Shown in pieces: positions 1 through 6,787 of a stretch of DNA of 10,467 nucleotides. This DNA is from JBJKRW01 sp046704445 (lineage in GTDB: Bacteria; Patescibacteriota; Microgenomatia; UBA1406; GWC2-37-13), in contig JBJKRW010000081.1 of assembly GCA_046704445.1 (NCBI GenBank), positions 1 through 10,467 of the forward strand, read 5' to 3'. Positions within the stretch are counted from its first letter, which is position 1, and the number at the start of each line of letters is the position of its first letter. The translations under genes were made by a program, and so were the position numbers. The notes below the pieces were generated by a model. It did no database searches. It was not told the DNA's origin and was given only the letters and a program-made list of their open reading frames with translations.

Positions 1-396
1 ATCGAGTATGGAACTTCACCAACCGCGCTCAACTTTTTTGCGCCCGAAGCACAGAAAATCAAGGATCATTCGGTTGATTTAACCCTGCTTTCTCCCAATA
101 CCACTTACTATTTTCAGATTAGGATAGGAGATCAAAAATATGATAATGGCGGTGTGCCATGGACCTTTACTACGAAAGGGACGCAGCAGACCCAGCCATC
201 GGCCGTATCGCCGACCGCTCTTCCGCCTGCGGCAAAACCGACTCCGGTACAGAGTATTGAGATTCCCGTATCGCCATCCCAGCAAACCTGTACGGAAACA
301 GACTGCAATAAAATAAAAGAAAAATTCGGTAAAGGATGTACTACTCAAGATTATTTCAAGTGTTTGCGAAAACTGACTCCTACGCCGACACCTTGA
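1..396 (+). CDS. Fibronectin-III-like secreted protein, C-terminal fragment
   Basis: The reading frame is open from the first base, so this is the 3' end of a longer gene; a GTG at 154 is an internal codon and not a credible start. The visible 131 residues begin with the end of a beta-sandwich domain. Its 'L.SPNTTYYFQIRIGD' stretch (about residues 34-49) and terminal 'WTFTTKG' match the last strands of fibronectin type III-like repeats. A Pro/Ser/Thr-rich linker follows (about 61-95), then a short segment with four cysteines at about residues 99, 103, 115 and 122, and the protein ends in a 'TPTPTP' tail. Such stalks are typical of exported wall- or membrane-associated proteins. The likely role is extracellular adhesion or scaffolding, which is inferred only from architecture. 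It is followed after 29 nt by another Cys/Pro-rich surface protein on the same strand. Confidence 0.8.
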   Translation: MEYGTSPTALNFFAPEAQKIKDHSVDLTLLSPNTTYYFQIRIGDQKYDNGGVPWTFTTKGTQQTQPSAVSPTALPPAAKPTPVQSIEIPVSPSQQTCTETDCNKIKEKFGKGCTTQDYFKCLRKLTPTPTP

Positions 397-425
397 TTTT
401 TAAATAGCCATATTTTGCATCAATA

Positions 426-1757
426 ATGTTGAAATATGATCAAAAAGGGGAAATTATAACGCTTCTGACTCTTGGGACCCTGATCGTATTAACTGCAACT
501 TCATTTTTTTCTTCCTTTTTTCTTTACAGACAGAAAGAAACCCTGCAAACGAAAGCGGCTAGTCCGGAATGTACGGTCTGCAAAAGAAACGCAGCGGATC
601 CGAATGAATGCAAAGATCTCTGTCAGGAAATTACCGAAATAGAACCTTCGCCTGAACCTACAAAACTTTCCGCGCAACCGACATCTCCTGACACACAACC
701 AACAACCTCTCTTGACCGACCCGCAGGGCAATGCGGCAAAGAAGGAGAGGTACCCAACGACCTTTACGGATGTTGTAACGGCTTAGTTGACGATCCAAAC
801 AGAGGGTGTGTAAAGTCGGAAGACGTAGGCAAGGCGACTCCGACACCTATGCCGTTTGACGAAATGGACAATGTAACGCCTTATATATATACCGGAGCAG
901 AGGAGTTTACGCCTACACCGACTATTCAAATCCCACGGATGAGCCCGACACAATATCCGGTCGATCAGGACCCGCGTTGCGCATTTTATGATCAGTCTGG
1001 ATGTAGCCGATGTTGGACGGAAAAAAAAGGATGTTCTACCATTCGGGATGGGTGCTTTACGTGCAGCAACGACAGTTCCTCGGCGGAATACATTCCTCCG
1101 CCTCCCGGAGGGAAGTGTTTCGACGGCGTAACATGGCAGAGTAAAGACCATGCAATTATATATACCTGTGAAGGCGGAAAAGTACTGTCCAGGAATAACC
1201 CAAACGCATATGAAGACAATAAAAACGACCCGAACGGCATCTTTAACTACCGTTTTTCCAGTTCAAGCGACTGTGCTCGTACGTGTTTTACATACGGGAA
1301 ACAATGCGTCGACGCAAACGGGTCTTTACAATGTGTTGAATATGACTCGACGCCTTACAAAGAACCTAAAGATTTAGTATGCGAACCAGGAGCATTAATG
1401 TCCTTTGATTTTGGAGGACGGAATCTATACCGTTGCAGCGCGGACGGAAAGTCGGTTGTGACGTATAAGTGCAATGACAGGTTAATCTGTCCATATGATT
1501 TACCGACGCCGAACGGCGTGCAACAAAATTCCGTATATGGCCCTTCTCTTCCGAATCAAATTATACTGATTACGCCTCCGATTGCCCAAATTCCCCAAGG
1601 AGCCAAGGTGGACCAAAACGGAACGCTGTATATCGATTTAAAACAATATAAGTTAACCCCCATTATGCCGGGAACAAAGATTCCTGCGCCTAAAGGATTT
1701 CAATATATGTGCTATGGCGACAATTCGGAGTGTTGGTTAATTCCGACAAATCAATAA
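426..1757 (+). CDS. Cysteine-rich membrane-anchored surface protein
   Basis: This is a 443-residue protein of unknown function. A short basic N-terminus is followed by one hydrophobic segment (about residues 10-33), which would anchor the rest outside the cell. Everything after it is extracytoplasmic in type: Thr/Pro linkers around 74-98, 138-143 and 162-178, and 26 cysteines starting at Cys49 and ending at Cys436, none of them in the membrane segment. The cysteines come in clusters (49-66, 103-128, 185-213, 231-248, 283-303, 319-355, 429-436), suggesting several small disulphide-bonded modules. A 'DPN-x(1-2)-C' motif recurs at about 58-62 and 123-128. The ATG at 426 is chosen because it gives a clean anchor; I see no Shine-Dalgarno sequence. 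Its stop is one base before the next gene's ATG, so the two are probably cotranscribed. The N-terminus superficially resembles a prepilin but lacks the Glu at position +5. Adhesion or envelope structure is a guess. Confidence 0.85.
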   Translation: MLKYDQKGEIITLLTLGTLIVLTATSFFSSFFLYRQKETLQTKAASPECTVCKRNAADPNECKDLCQEITEIEPSPEPTKLSAQPTSPDTQPTTSLDRPAGQCGKEGEVPNDLYGCCNGLVDDPNRGCVKSEDVGKATPTPMPFDEMDNVTPYIYTGAEEFTPTPTIQIPRMSPTQYPVDQDPRCAFYDQSGCSRCWTEKKGCSTIRDGCFTCSNDSSSAEYIPPPPGGKCFDGVTWQSKDHAIIYTCEGGKVLSRNNPNAYEDNKNDPNGIFNYRFSSSSDCARTCFTYGKQCVDANGSLQCVEYDSTPYKEPKDLVCEPGALMSFDFGGRNLYRCSADGKSVVTYKCNDRLICPYDLPTPNGVQQNSVYGPSLPNQIILITPPIAQIPQGAKVDQNGTLYIDLKQYKLTPIMPGTKIPAPKGFQYMCYGDNSECWLIPTNQ

Positions 1758-1758
1758 T

Positions 1759-2220
1759 ATGGATATCAAAAACAAGATAAGATTAGTTGTTGTGTTGGTT
1801 TTGGCTCTTTGTCTATCATTTATCATTTCAAACACGATGTTTCTAGCAAACACACCGTATATAAACACAACTTTTTTTTCGACCATCAGTCTTATTCCCG
1901 GCAGGCTAATTGATCGATCTAAAGTATTGATTTCCTCGATTGGTCATACAGATAATTCTTTTCAGAACCCTGCGAATTCCGCGAGTATTCTTGATCTGGG
2001 CAGAATAAATAATGTTACGGAAGGATCTTCTGCGATGAAACTATATCAACATATTGTATTTCAGCCTTTGGCAACAGGGGTATCTGCGTATGAAGACAAG
2101 AAAAACAGCACTGCCTATATAAAGATAGATAAAGGAGTTGCCATAACGGTCCGTGAGTATTTCTATACGGCTTCGGACGGATCGAAGAAAACAATCAAAG
2201 TATATATTCCTCAACATTAA
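1759..2220 (+). CDS. Small single-pass membrane or secreted protein, unknown function
   Basis: This is a 153-residue protein I do not recognise. It opens with a positively charged start and a long hydrophobic stretch (about residues 8-30), which could be a signal anchor or an uncleaved signal peptide. The remaining 120 residues are polar, with alternating patterns in the last 50 ('TAYIKIDKGVAITVREYFY' region, about 118-136) that suggest beta structure. There is one Cys (residue 18), inside the membrane segment. The ATG lies one base after the stop of the upstream Cys-rich gene, so translational coupling and a shared envelope role are likely. Its stop codon directly abuts the stop codon of the M50 protease on the opposite strand with no spacer. 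Confidence 0.75.
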   Translation: MDIKNKIRLVVVLVLALCLSFIISNTMFLANTPYINTTFFSTISLIPGRLIDRSKVLISSIGHTDNSFQNPANSASILDLGRINNVTEGSSAMKLYQHIVFQPLATGVSAYEDKKNSTAYIKIDKGVAITVREYFYTASDGSKKTIKVYIPQH

Positions 2221-2880
2221 TCAAATAATACCTCCGACCACATGTGCGGGAACAAGCAGATGTACGATAAAAGTATATACGGGCCCGATAAGCATGTCGA
2301 GCATGGATGAGTTGCCGAGAGGGAAAATCAGCATAAGAAGAAAAATTAGGCCATAGCGCTCAAGCTGGTACCATTCATGGGCTTTTTCATCGGAAAGCAA
2401 TCCTCCTACAATTTTGAATCCGTCAAGCGGCGCGATGGGGATTAGATTAAAGATGGCAAGAATAATGTTAAGTCTGATAATTATCACGAGAATAGATCCT
2501 ATAATAAGCAAATAAGGGATCTGAAAAAAATTGAACACATAAAGAAGTAGAGAGCTTATAAGCGCTAAAAACAGATTTGTACCCGGTCCGGCAAGAGAGA
2601 TAAGCGCGGAGTCACGCCGGGGGTTTTTCAAATTATATGGGTCGATTGGCACGGGTTTTGCCCAGGCGATAAGAAATCCGGTCCCGCTGAAAATCAGGAC
2701 AAGCGGAATAATGATGGAACCGAAAAGATCAAGATGAGGGATAGGATTAAGGGTTAAACGGCCCGCAAGTCTTGCGGTAGGATCTCCGAGTTCATCCGCG
2801 ACTTTCCCGTGGCTCACTTCGTGTAATACCACCGAGAAAAGCAGAACGACGATATATAGCGCGATCGCAATAATTGTCAT
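2221..2880 (-). CDS. Site-2 protease family (M50) intramembrane metalloprotease
   Basis: This 219-residue polytopic protein has the hallmarks of the compact M50/site-2 protease family, zinc enzymes that cut substrates within the membrane. The zinc-binding HExxH is 'HEVSHG' at residues 20-25 in the first membrane helix. It is followed by the conserved 'GDPTARLAGRLTLNP' block (32-46), a 'LAGPGTN' turn at 96-102, and the third metal-ligand region 'NLIPIAPLDG' at 145-154, with Asp153 as the likely ligand. All catalytic residues are present and no PDZ domain is inserted, which places it with the short, minimal members. Substrates cannot be deduced; the neighbouring single-pass surface proteins are possible ones, but that is speculation. 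It is transcribed divergently from the 623-residue surface protein across a 119-nt gap and ends stop-to-stop against the 153-residue gene. Confidence 0.93.
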   Translation of the reverse strand: MTIIAIALYIVVLLFSVVLHEVSHGKVADELGDPTARLAGRLTLNPIPHLDLFGSIIIPLVLIFSGTGFLIAWAKPVPIDPYNLKNPRRDSALISLAGPGTNLFLALISSLLLYVFNFFQIPYLLIIGSILVIIIRLNIILAIFNLIPIAPLDGFKIVGGLLSDEKAHEWYQLERYGLIFLLMLIFPLGNSSMLDMLIGPVYTFIVHLLVPAHVVGGII

Positions 2881-2911
2881 AAAGTCAACTGAACGTGTAT
2901 CCGGTTTTTTT

Positions 2912-2920
2912 ATCTTACCA
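2912..2920 (-). promoter_or_regulatory. Possible extended -10 promoter for the M50 protease gene
   Basis: Read on the minus strand, this stretch is TGGTAAGAT: a TG pair, one base, then TAAGAT, which matches the TATAAT consensus at 4 of 6 positions. It would give a leader of roughly 25 nt. No good -35 box was found, so support is weak. Confidence 0.3.
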
Positions 2921-2962
2921 TAAAATATTCAATATCTCATCCCGTGTTACTGTGTAAACATA

Positions 2963-2994
2963 TTGACATGAGTTGATGATTTTGACATTATAAT
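2963..2994 (+). promoter_or_regulatory. Promoter with -10 box adjacent to the start codon of the 3000-4871 gene
   Basis: A perfect TATAAT lies at 2989-2994, only 5 nt before the ATG at 3000. Transcription from it would begin at or next to the A of the start codon, giving a leaderless mRNA. TTGACAT occurs twice just upstream (2963-2969 and 2982-2988). The first copy is 20 bp from the -10 box, longer than the usual 17; the second touches the -10 box and cannot be its -35. The 19-bp spacing of the two copies is compatible with an operator on the same helix face, but this is inference. Confidence 0.6.
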
Positions 2995-2999
2995 AATAC

Positions 3000-4871
3000 A
3001 TGGAAGAGCTCAAAAGCAAAATCTTCACTTTTGTTTTGTTCGGCGCCATGCTCTGTATAGGTATCGCGAGTATCATATCAAGCCGTTATGTTGCGCGATC
3101 AAAGGAAACAACCAACAGTATGGCAATGGTTATCGAAGGGAACACAGATACGTCAAGTTCAAACGCGACCGCGAGTAATGAAACATCATCGGGCCAGCAG
3201 ACAGTTAACGCAAGAGAAAGTGCCGTTACTGCTGATCAGACTTCTTCCGGTCAACAGACGGTAAACGCACGATACGGCAATGAAACCACGGGTACTCCTT
3301 CGTCAAATTCTTCTTCCAATCAGCATCCCGACAAGCCTCCGGCAACAACCGAAGTTCAGAGGGAACAAGCCAACAATTATCTCACCCCGCTTCCTACACC
3401 CATACACAGCAGCGATTGCGACGCCGATCCGGAACTTTGTACCACCCATAATTACACGGAAAACACCAACGCGCCTCCCGCACCCACTACCGTTCCCCAG
3501 GAAAATGTTCCGACCCCGTATCCTACAGAACCGTCCACGCAGTTTTGCCAGGCTAACCCCGAAGCGTGCACATCGCAGCATTACAGAGATCAGACAAACG
3601 CTCCATCCGCTCCATCACCAATGCCGAAACTCGAATCCTTTTCGACATCGGAGTCAAATAATATCGGAGGAACATCCTTCGGAGGACGCAACAATCAGAT
3701 TAAACCGACACCCGGATATTACGATCTGTTTGCCGTACCGACATCCGCGCCCACAAATCTTTATACCGCGGGAGCCCCCTGTTCAAGGGAGGGAGGCCGT
3801 GCGGAAAACGGAAAATTTATCTGCGAGCATCTGGTTATGGGCGGTACTCAATGGGTTGAAGTCAATTCAGATTTACAGCACAAACTGAACATAACGAAAG
3901 CAGATCTACTTTCGGGGGCAACCGATGCATATCAACGCTACCTTTTGCGTAACGATGGATATATCCAGCAATTCAATAATCCCGCGTCGAGCGTATCTGA
4001 TAAGGCGGTTATAGCTTTGGCACAGGGAGGCGATTTTGTCAGCCAGCTTTGGAATAGTACCACCAACCGGTTTACCGGCGGAGAACAGACAAATACGTTT
4101 GAGGAATACGTGAATTCAGAGGTTGAAACTTCAAAAAAATATGCCGAATCTGGAATGAAAAGACCTGATTGCATAGCGAACCCGATAAGTCTTGATTGTG
4201 GTCAAGCGCTAGTTCAAACCGCAGCAGTAGCTCCTTTAGGAGCTATGGAGTCTTTACCTGTGGTTGGACCTATTGCGGAAGCCCCTTTAAATTGGGCGAT
4301 TGATCGGGTCTATGAAACAAATCCTCAGGAGAGACGATCTGCTCATGCGGCGACAGAGATAGGATCAGAAGATTTGAAAATAATGACCACACTTGATGTT
4401 GGCGGTAACGTACTGGATGGGGCAGGAGAGTCGATAGCGCAAAAAGCAGGTGATACTGCTTTAGGAAAGGGAGGAACTGTATTGTCCAAAGTTGGTGAAG
4501 CCATGCAGAGAGTATCGCCTTTGGAGTGGCCATTCGTAGGAGGAAAAATAGAGGGGTTTGTTAATGATGCTCCCGTTTCTAACGCAATCGTACGGACAGT
4601 TCAATCACATATTTCTCTTCCGGACAAAGCAGTTCGGATTTTGAGCTATATGACAGATGTAAGTCAACTAAAAACACCAACTAAGATTTTTGCCAATAAA
4701 GTAGGATACCGGATTGATCAGGCAGCCGGAACTTCAAAAATAGGAAATGTGTTAAATGGGGCGTATGATTTCAACGAATTTATCGGAAACAATGTTTTTC
4801 TAAAAGAGATAAAAGCTGGTTTATTTGAGGGCGCAGCAAAAACTAATGCCGGACATAAAAGCGTTAAATAA
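3000..4871 (+). CDS. Large mosaic surface protein with internal repeats
   Basis: This is a 623-residue protein of unknown function. One membrane segment (about residues 9-28) precedes a long Ser/Thr/Asn/Pro-rich stalk (about 33-255). The stalk holds two repeat pairs: 'TSSGQQTVNAR' at 62-72 and 81-91, and a 23-residue unit at 140-162 and 183-205 with the pattern CxA[DN]PExCT...Y...TNAPxAP. A looser third CxANP...C unit sits at 391-400. Two more cysteines (about 261 and 274) mark a small domain after the stalk, and 290-390 look alpha-helical. From about 401 to the end the protein has no cysteine, is Gly/Ala-rich, and uses Leu codons TTA and CTA in 9 of 16 cases, against 2 of 19 before that point. 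This suggests a separately acquired C-terminal module. Surface anchor plus long stalk plus variable tip recalls adhesins and polymorphic toxins, but no known toxin motif was recognised. The ATG at 3000 is supported by the adjacent -10 box. Confidence 0.85.
   Translation: MEELKSKIFTFVLFGAMLCIGIASIISSRYVARSKETTNSMAMVIEGNTDTSSSNATASNETSSGQQTVNARESAVTADQTSSGQQTVNARYGNETTGTPSSNSSSNQHPDKPPATTEVQREQANNYLTPLPTPIHSSDCDADPELCTTHNYTENTNAPPAPTTVPQENVPTPYPTEPSTQFCQANPEACTSQHYRDQTNAPSAPSPMPKLESFSTSESNNIGGTSFGGRNNQIKPTPGYYDLFAVPTSAPTNLYTAGAPCSREGGRAENGKFICEHLVMGGTQWVEVNSDLQHKLNITKADLLSGATDAYQRYLLRNDGYIQQFNNPASSVSDKAVIALAQGGDFVSQLWNSTTNRFTGGEQTNTFEEYVNSEVETSKKYAESGMKRPDCIANPISLDCGQALVQTAAVAPLGAMESLPVVGPIAEAPLNWAIDRVYETNPQERRSAHAATEIGSEDLKIMTTLDVGGNVLDGAGESIAQKAGDTALGKGGTVLSKVGEAMQRVSPLEWPFVGGKIEGFVNDAPVSNAIVRTVQSHISLPDKAVRILSYMTDVSQLKTPTKIFANKVGYRIDQAAGTSKIGNVLNGAYDFNEFIGNNVFLKEIKAGLFEGAAKTNAGHKSVK
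3183..3272 (+). repeat. Tandem 19-residue coding repeat (two copies)
   Basis: Two copies of the 11-residue string TSSGQQTVNAR are encoded at 3183-3215 and 3240-3272, with a 57-bp period. The amino acids are identical, while 8 of the 11 codons differ synonymously. The duplication is therefore old, and the peptide itself appears to be conserved. Confidence 0.85.
3417..3614 (+). repeat. Duplicated 23-residue Cys/Pro stalk unit
   Basis: Residues 140-162 (3417-3485) and 183-205 (3546-3614) align as CxA[DN]PExCT...Y...TNAPxAP, with a 43-residue period. Each unit contains a Cys pair seven residues apart, which could close a small disulphide loop followed by a Pro-rich rod. Confidence 0.8.
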
Positions 4872-4882
4872 TTATCGATCCC

Positions 4883-4911
4883 TTTAAAAAATTAGAAATA
4901 TATTTTATATT
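4883..4911 (+). promoter_or_regulatory. Promoter for the small polytopic membrane protein gene
   Basis: A -35-like TTTAAA (4883-4888) and a -10 TATATT (4906-4911) are separated by exactly 17 bp. The -10 box ends 6 nt before the ATG at 4918, again predicting a leaderless transcript. The region is very AT-rich, so a chance match is possible. Confidence 0.45.
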
Positions 4912-4917
4912 TGTTAT

Positions 4918-5253
4918 ATGAGAAACAAAGCGCTTTCTTTATTAATAAATCTCATTCTGATTCTTATCGCATTTATCGTATCGAGAACTTTTGCTCAGAT
5001 GTTTTTTTTATTCCTTACTGTTACCAAAAGCAACATTCAGATCATCGGTACCAGTCTGGCGTTTGACCCCCTGATTACGATTGCGTATATCCTGGTTTTT
5101 TATTTTATCACGTTATTCTACCAGCCCCGTCCGAAAGCGCAGTATCTTCTTTTTTTAATGACGCTTTATCTGTCGTTTACTACGGGTTTCGTAGAAGGCT
5201 CGATATTCATGGTCGCGTTGTATTTCAGCCTCAGGAGACTGAAACTGATGTAA
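4918..5253 (+). CDS. Small polytopic membrane protein, unknown function
   Basis: This is a 111-residue, strongly hydrophobic protein with three or four predicted membrane helices: about residues 6-22, possibly 25-36, 50-68 and 76-104. A short Pro/Arg/Lys loop (about 69-74) and a basic C-terminus (Arg-Arg-Leu-Lys) would face the cytoplasm under the positive-inside rule. There are no cysteines, histidines or other clear catalytic residues, and I do not recognise the family. It lies 46 nt downstream of the mosaic surface protein on the same strand. It has its own promoter-like sequence, so cotranscription is not certain. Transport, membrane organisation or a helper role are all possible. Confidence 0.75.
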   Translation: MRNKALSLLINLILILIAFIVSRTFAQMFFLFLTVTKSNIQIIGTSLAFDPLITIAYILVFYFITLFYQPRPKAQYLLFLMTLYLSFTTGFVEGSIFMVALYFSLRRLKLM

Positions 5254-5283
5254 TCAAGGCGGACGGGGAATCTCCGAAAAACG

Positions 5284-5312
5284 TTGAAAATCAGGTATGG
5301 TTGTGATATGAT
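5284..5312 (+). promoter_or_regulatory. Promoter for rpmB
   Basis: TTGAAA (5284-5289) and TATGAT (5307-5312) are separated by 17 bp, and TG plus one base precedes the -10, making an extended -10 element. Each hexamer matches the sigma-70 consensus at 5 of 6 positions. Transcription would start near 5319, leaving a leader of about 35 nt before the ATG at 5354; that leader has no clear Shine-Dalgarno sequence. Confidence 0.65.
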
Positions 5313-5353
5313 AAAATCTCGCGTTTTCGGAATTATCGGTTATTTTTAAAAAT

Positions 5354-5731
5354 ATGAAATGTTATCATTGCGGAAAAGGATTGTTGTACGGAAGGTCACA
5401 TACGCATCATAGGGGAGTTGCCGGCGGAAGATGGAAAAAACGGGCTCCAAAAACCCAGAGAATTTTCAGCCCAAATCTTCAGCGAATTGACATCATGGAA
5501 AACGGAAAAATAAAAGAGGTACGGTTGTGCACAAAATGTCTTAAGAGAATAAAAAAAGATATGTCCGAAGGCGTTCGACCTTTTTTACAGCTCGCATATT
5601 ACAAGATTGAATCAAAAACGGTTCGAAAACCCGAAACCGATAAGCCTTCGGTAAAAAAAGAAGAAAAACCGCAAAAAAAAGTTACCAAAGCCGCTCTCAA
5701 AAAGAAAAAAGAACCTGCAAAGAAAAAATAA
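5354..5731 (+). CDS. rpmB: 50S ribosomal protein bL28, zinc-ribbon form
   Basis: This protein is 125 residues long, and its first 70 or so match bL28, a component of the large ribosomal subunit. The family signature is seen in 'GKGLLYGRSHTHH' (7-19), 'RIFSPNLQ' (36-43, like the family 'R.F.PNLQ') and 'VRLCTKCLKRIKKD' (56-69). Two CxxC pairs, Cys3/Cys6 and Cys59/Cys62, would bind one zinc ion; many bL28 proteins have lost these. The common bL28 is about 60-80 residues, so the Lys-rich tail (about 86-125) is an extra, probably disordered rRNA-binding extension. The gene has its own good promoter and lies between two membrane-protein genes, apart from any other ribosomal protein gene in view. 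Confidence 0.9.
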   Translation: MKCYHCGKGLLYGRSHTHHRGVAGGRWKKRAPKTQRIFSPNLQRIDIMENGKIKEVRLCTKCLKRIKKDMSEGVRPFLQLAYYKIESKTVRKPETDKPSVKKEEKPQKKVTKAALKKKKEPAKKK

Positions 5732-5779
5732 CCCTCAAATTCTTCGTCGGATATCCGCCACTTTGATTTGAAAACGGTA

Positions 5780-5785
5780 TACAAT
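5780..5785 (+). promoter_or_regulatory. Possible -10 box for the 5805-6542 gene
   Basis: TACAAT matches the -10 consensus at 5 of 6 positions and would start transcription near 5792, about 13 nt before the ATG at 5805. The alternative ATG at 5784 overlaps this box. No well-spaced -35 was found, and readthrough from rpmB is an alternative. Confidence 0.3.
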
Positions 5786-5804
5786 GATATGTGCACGGAT
5801 TCTT

Positions 5805-6542
5805 ATGGATATCGCAAAGCAAAATAAATCACCAAGACATTGGTACTATATTGCGTATATAGTTCTTATACTGATTATTGCTTGGTATTTCTTCATTCCG
5901 CGAATGAGGACAGACCTAAAAAGGTCTGTCCTCAATTTGGAGCATTATGATGTGACGCCGACACAGGCTGTTACAGGGGTACCGGTTCAGGCAAAGGAAG
6001 AGCTTCCGTTGCCGGATTATGGACAACCCAAAACCTGGAATACGTTCACCAATACCAGATTCGGATATTCCGTATTGTATCCGCCGCGGTCGTCTTATGA
6101 AGCGAAATCAACTGCAGAGTATCCTACCGCGCAGACAAATAAGTCGGTTTCATTTATTTCCGACTCGTATCAGGACGCCACCCGAATATATCCCTGGAGG
6201 ATCGATATTACTGCGGATCTCGGAAAAAGATTGTACGATACGGCAAAGAATTCCGGGTTTAAGGCGAATATTCAGGCGGAAATCGACAGAATGAACCAGG
6301 TGTATCATTACGGTATGAGTATAGTAGACGAGGAAACGGTTCACGGTCACGCAGTGTATATTATCAGCAATAATGCGGCGGAAACCATGGATTTGCAGTT
6401 ATATGCTATGGTCGAACGAAGTCAGTCGACCTTTGACCAGATTTTTTCCGAAGCTGTTCCGGGAGGAAATACTGCTCAGTTCAAACAATTCTTCAATCAG
6501 TTCGTGTCGACATACACGTTGCTTCCGCAGACAAATCAATGA
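5805..6542 (+). CDS. Single-pass membrane protein with a 'YP'-type extracytoplasmic domain
   Basis: This is a 245-residue protein. One membrane segment (about residues 13-31) is followed by a short linker and an extracytoplasmic domain starting at 'TWNTFTNTRFGYSVLYPP' (77-94). That phrase, aromatic positions then 'FGYSVLYP', resembles the opening of PsbP-like or Mog1-like lipoprotein domains that recur in bacterial envelope proteins; function is unknown. There is no cysteine, so it is not a lipoprotein. I chose the ATG at 5805 because GGA lies 5 nt upstream and a -10-like box precedes it; an in-frame ATG at 5784 would add seven residues. Codons for residues 34-44, immediately after the membrane segment, are built from a perfect hairpin sequence (5905-5934), which looks like an in-frame insertion. 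It follows rpmB by 73 nt (52 nt to the upstream ATG). Confidence 0.8.
   Translation: MDIAKQNKSPRHWYYIAYIVLILIIAWYFFIPRMRTDLKRSVLNLEHYDVTPTQAVTGVPVQAKEELPLPDYGQPKTWNTFTNTRFGYSVLYPPRSSYEAKSTAEYPTAQTNKSVSFISDSYQDATRIYPWRIDITADLGKRLYDTAKNSGFKANIQAEIDRMNQVYHYGMSIVDEETVHGHAVYIISNNAAETMDLQLYAMVERSQSTFDQIFSEAVPGGNTAQFKQFFNQFVSTYTLLPQTNQ
5905..5934. repeat. Perfect 13-bp palindromic hairpin inside a coding sequence
   Basis: TGAGGACAGACCT (5905-5917) is the exact reverse complement of 5922-5934, with an AAAA loop at 5918-5921. It lies wholly within the reading frame of the membrane protein gene and encodes residues Met34 to about Leu43/Asn44. No second copy was seen elsewhere in the window. It could be a short mobile palindromic element fixed in frame, or an RNA structure affecting this message. 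Confidence 0.9.
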
Positions 6543-6787
6543 CAGTTGACGCATCCGATTTTAAAAATAAATCCATGCATCTGGTTCACTGCGCAAAAGA
6601 TCGCTTTTTTTATATGTTTATTTTGACCGGTTTATATTCGGAGCATCCGGTTCGCACAGTAGGTTTTTATTTTACGAGACTATCGTGCAATTATCAAAAA
6701 CAGATTCCAACCGCGTCCGAATTTCACAAACAAAGAAGCTGAACTTTTCTTTTTCATGAATAATTCATTATGAAAGAAAACACTAAT

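Noticed and set aside
426..510. Prepilin-like N-terminus on the 443-residue protein
   Set aside because: A 'KGE' followed by a hydrophobic helix resembles a type IV prepilin, but the conserved Glu at +5 after the cleavage Gly is missing and the rest is unlike a pilin.
783..1151. 122-codon minus-strand open frame opposite the Cys-rich gene
   Set aside because: The Arg/Cys-rich composition is a by-product of the sense codons, with no promoter or domain.
3280..3888. 202-codon plus-strand open frame inside the mosaic surface gene
   Set aside because: It is a +1 shadow of the Pro/Thr-rich stalk, and its Arg/Pro/His-rich peptide has no start signal of its own.
5748..5757. 10-bp palindrome CGGATATCCG downstream of rpmB
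   Set aside because: It is short with no loop or T tract, and by itself too weak to call a terminator or operator.
6650..6670. tRNA-like 'GGTTCG' in the gap after 6542
   Set aside because: The surrounding bases give no T-stem pairing, acceptor stem or anticodon arm.
6539..6742. 67-codon open frame overlapping the previous stop codon by an ATGA
   Set aside because: The overlap geometry is attractive, but the predicted peptide has no recognisable domain, no coherent signal or membrane segment and an unusual composition. I consider the stretch 6543-6787 probably noncoding, though a tiny gene cannot be excluded.
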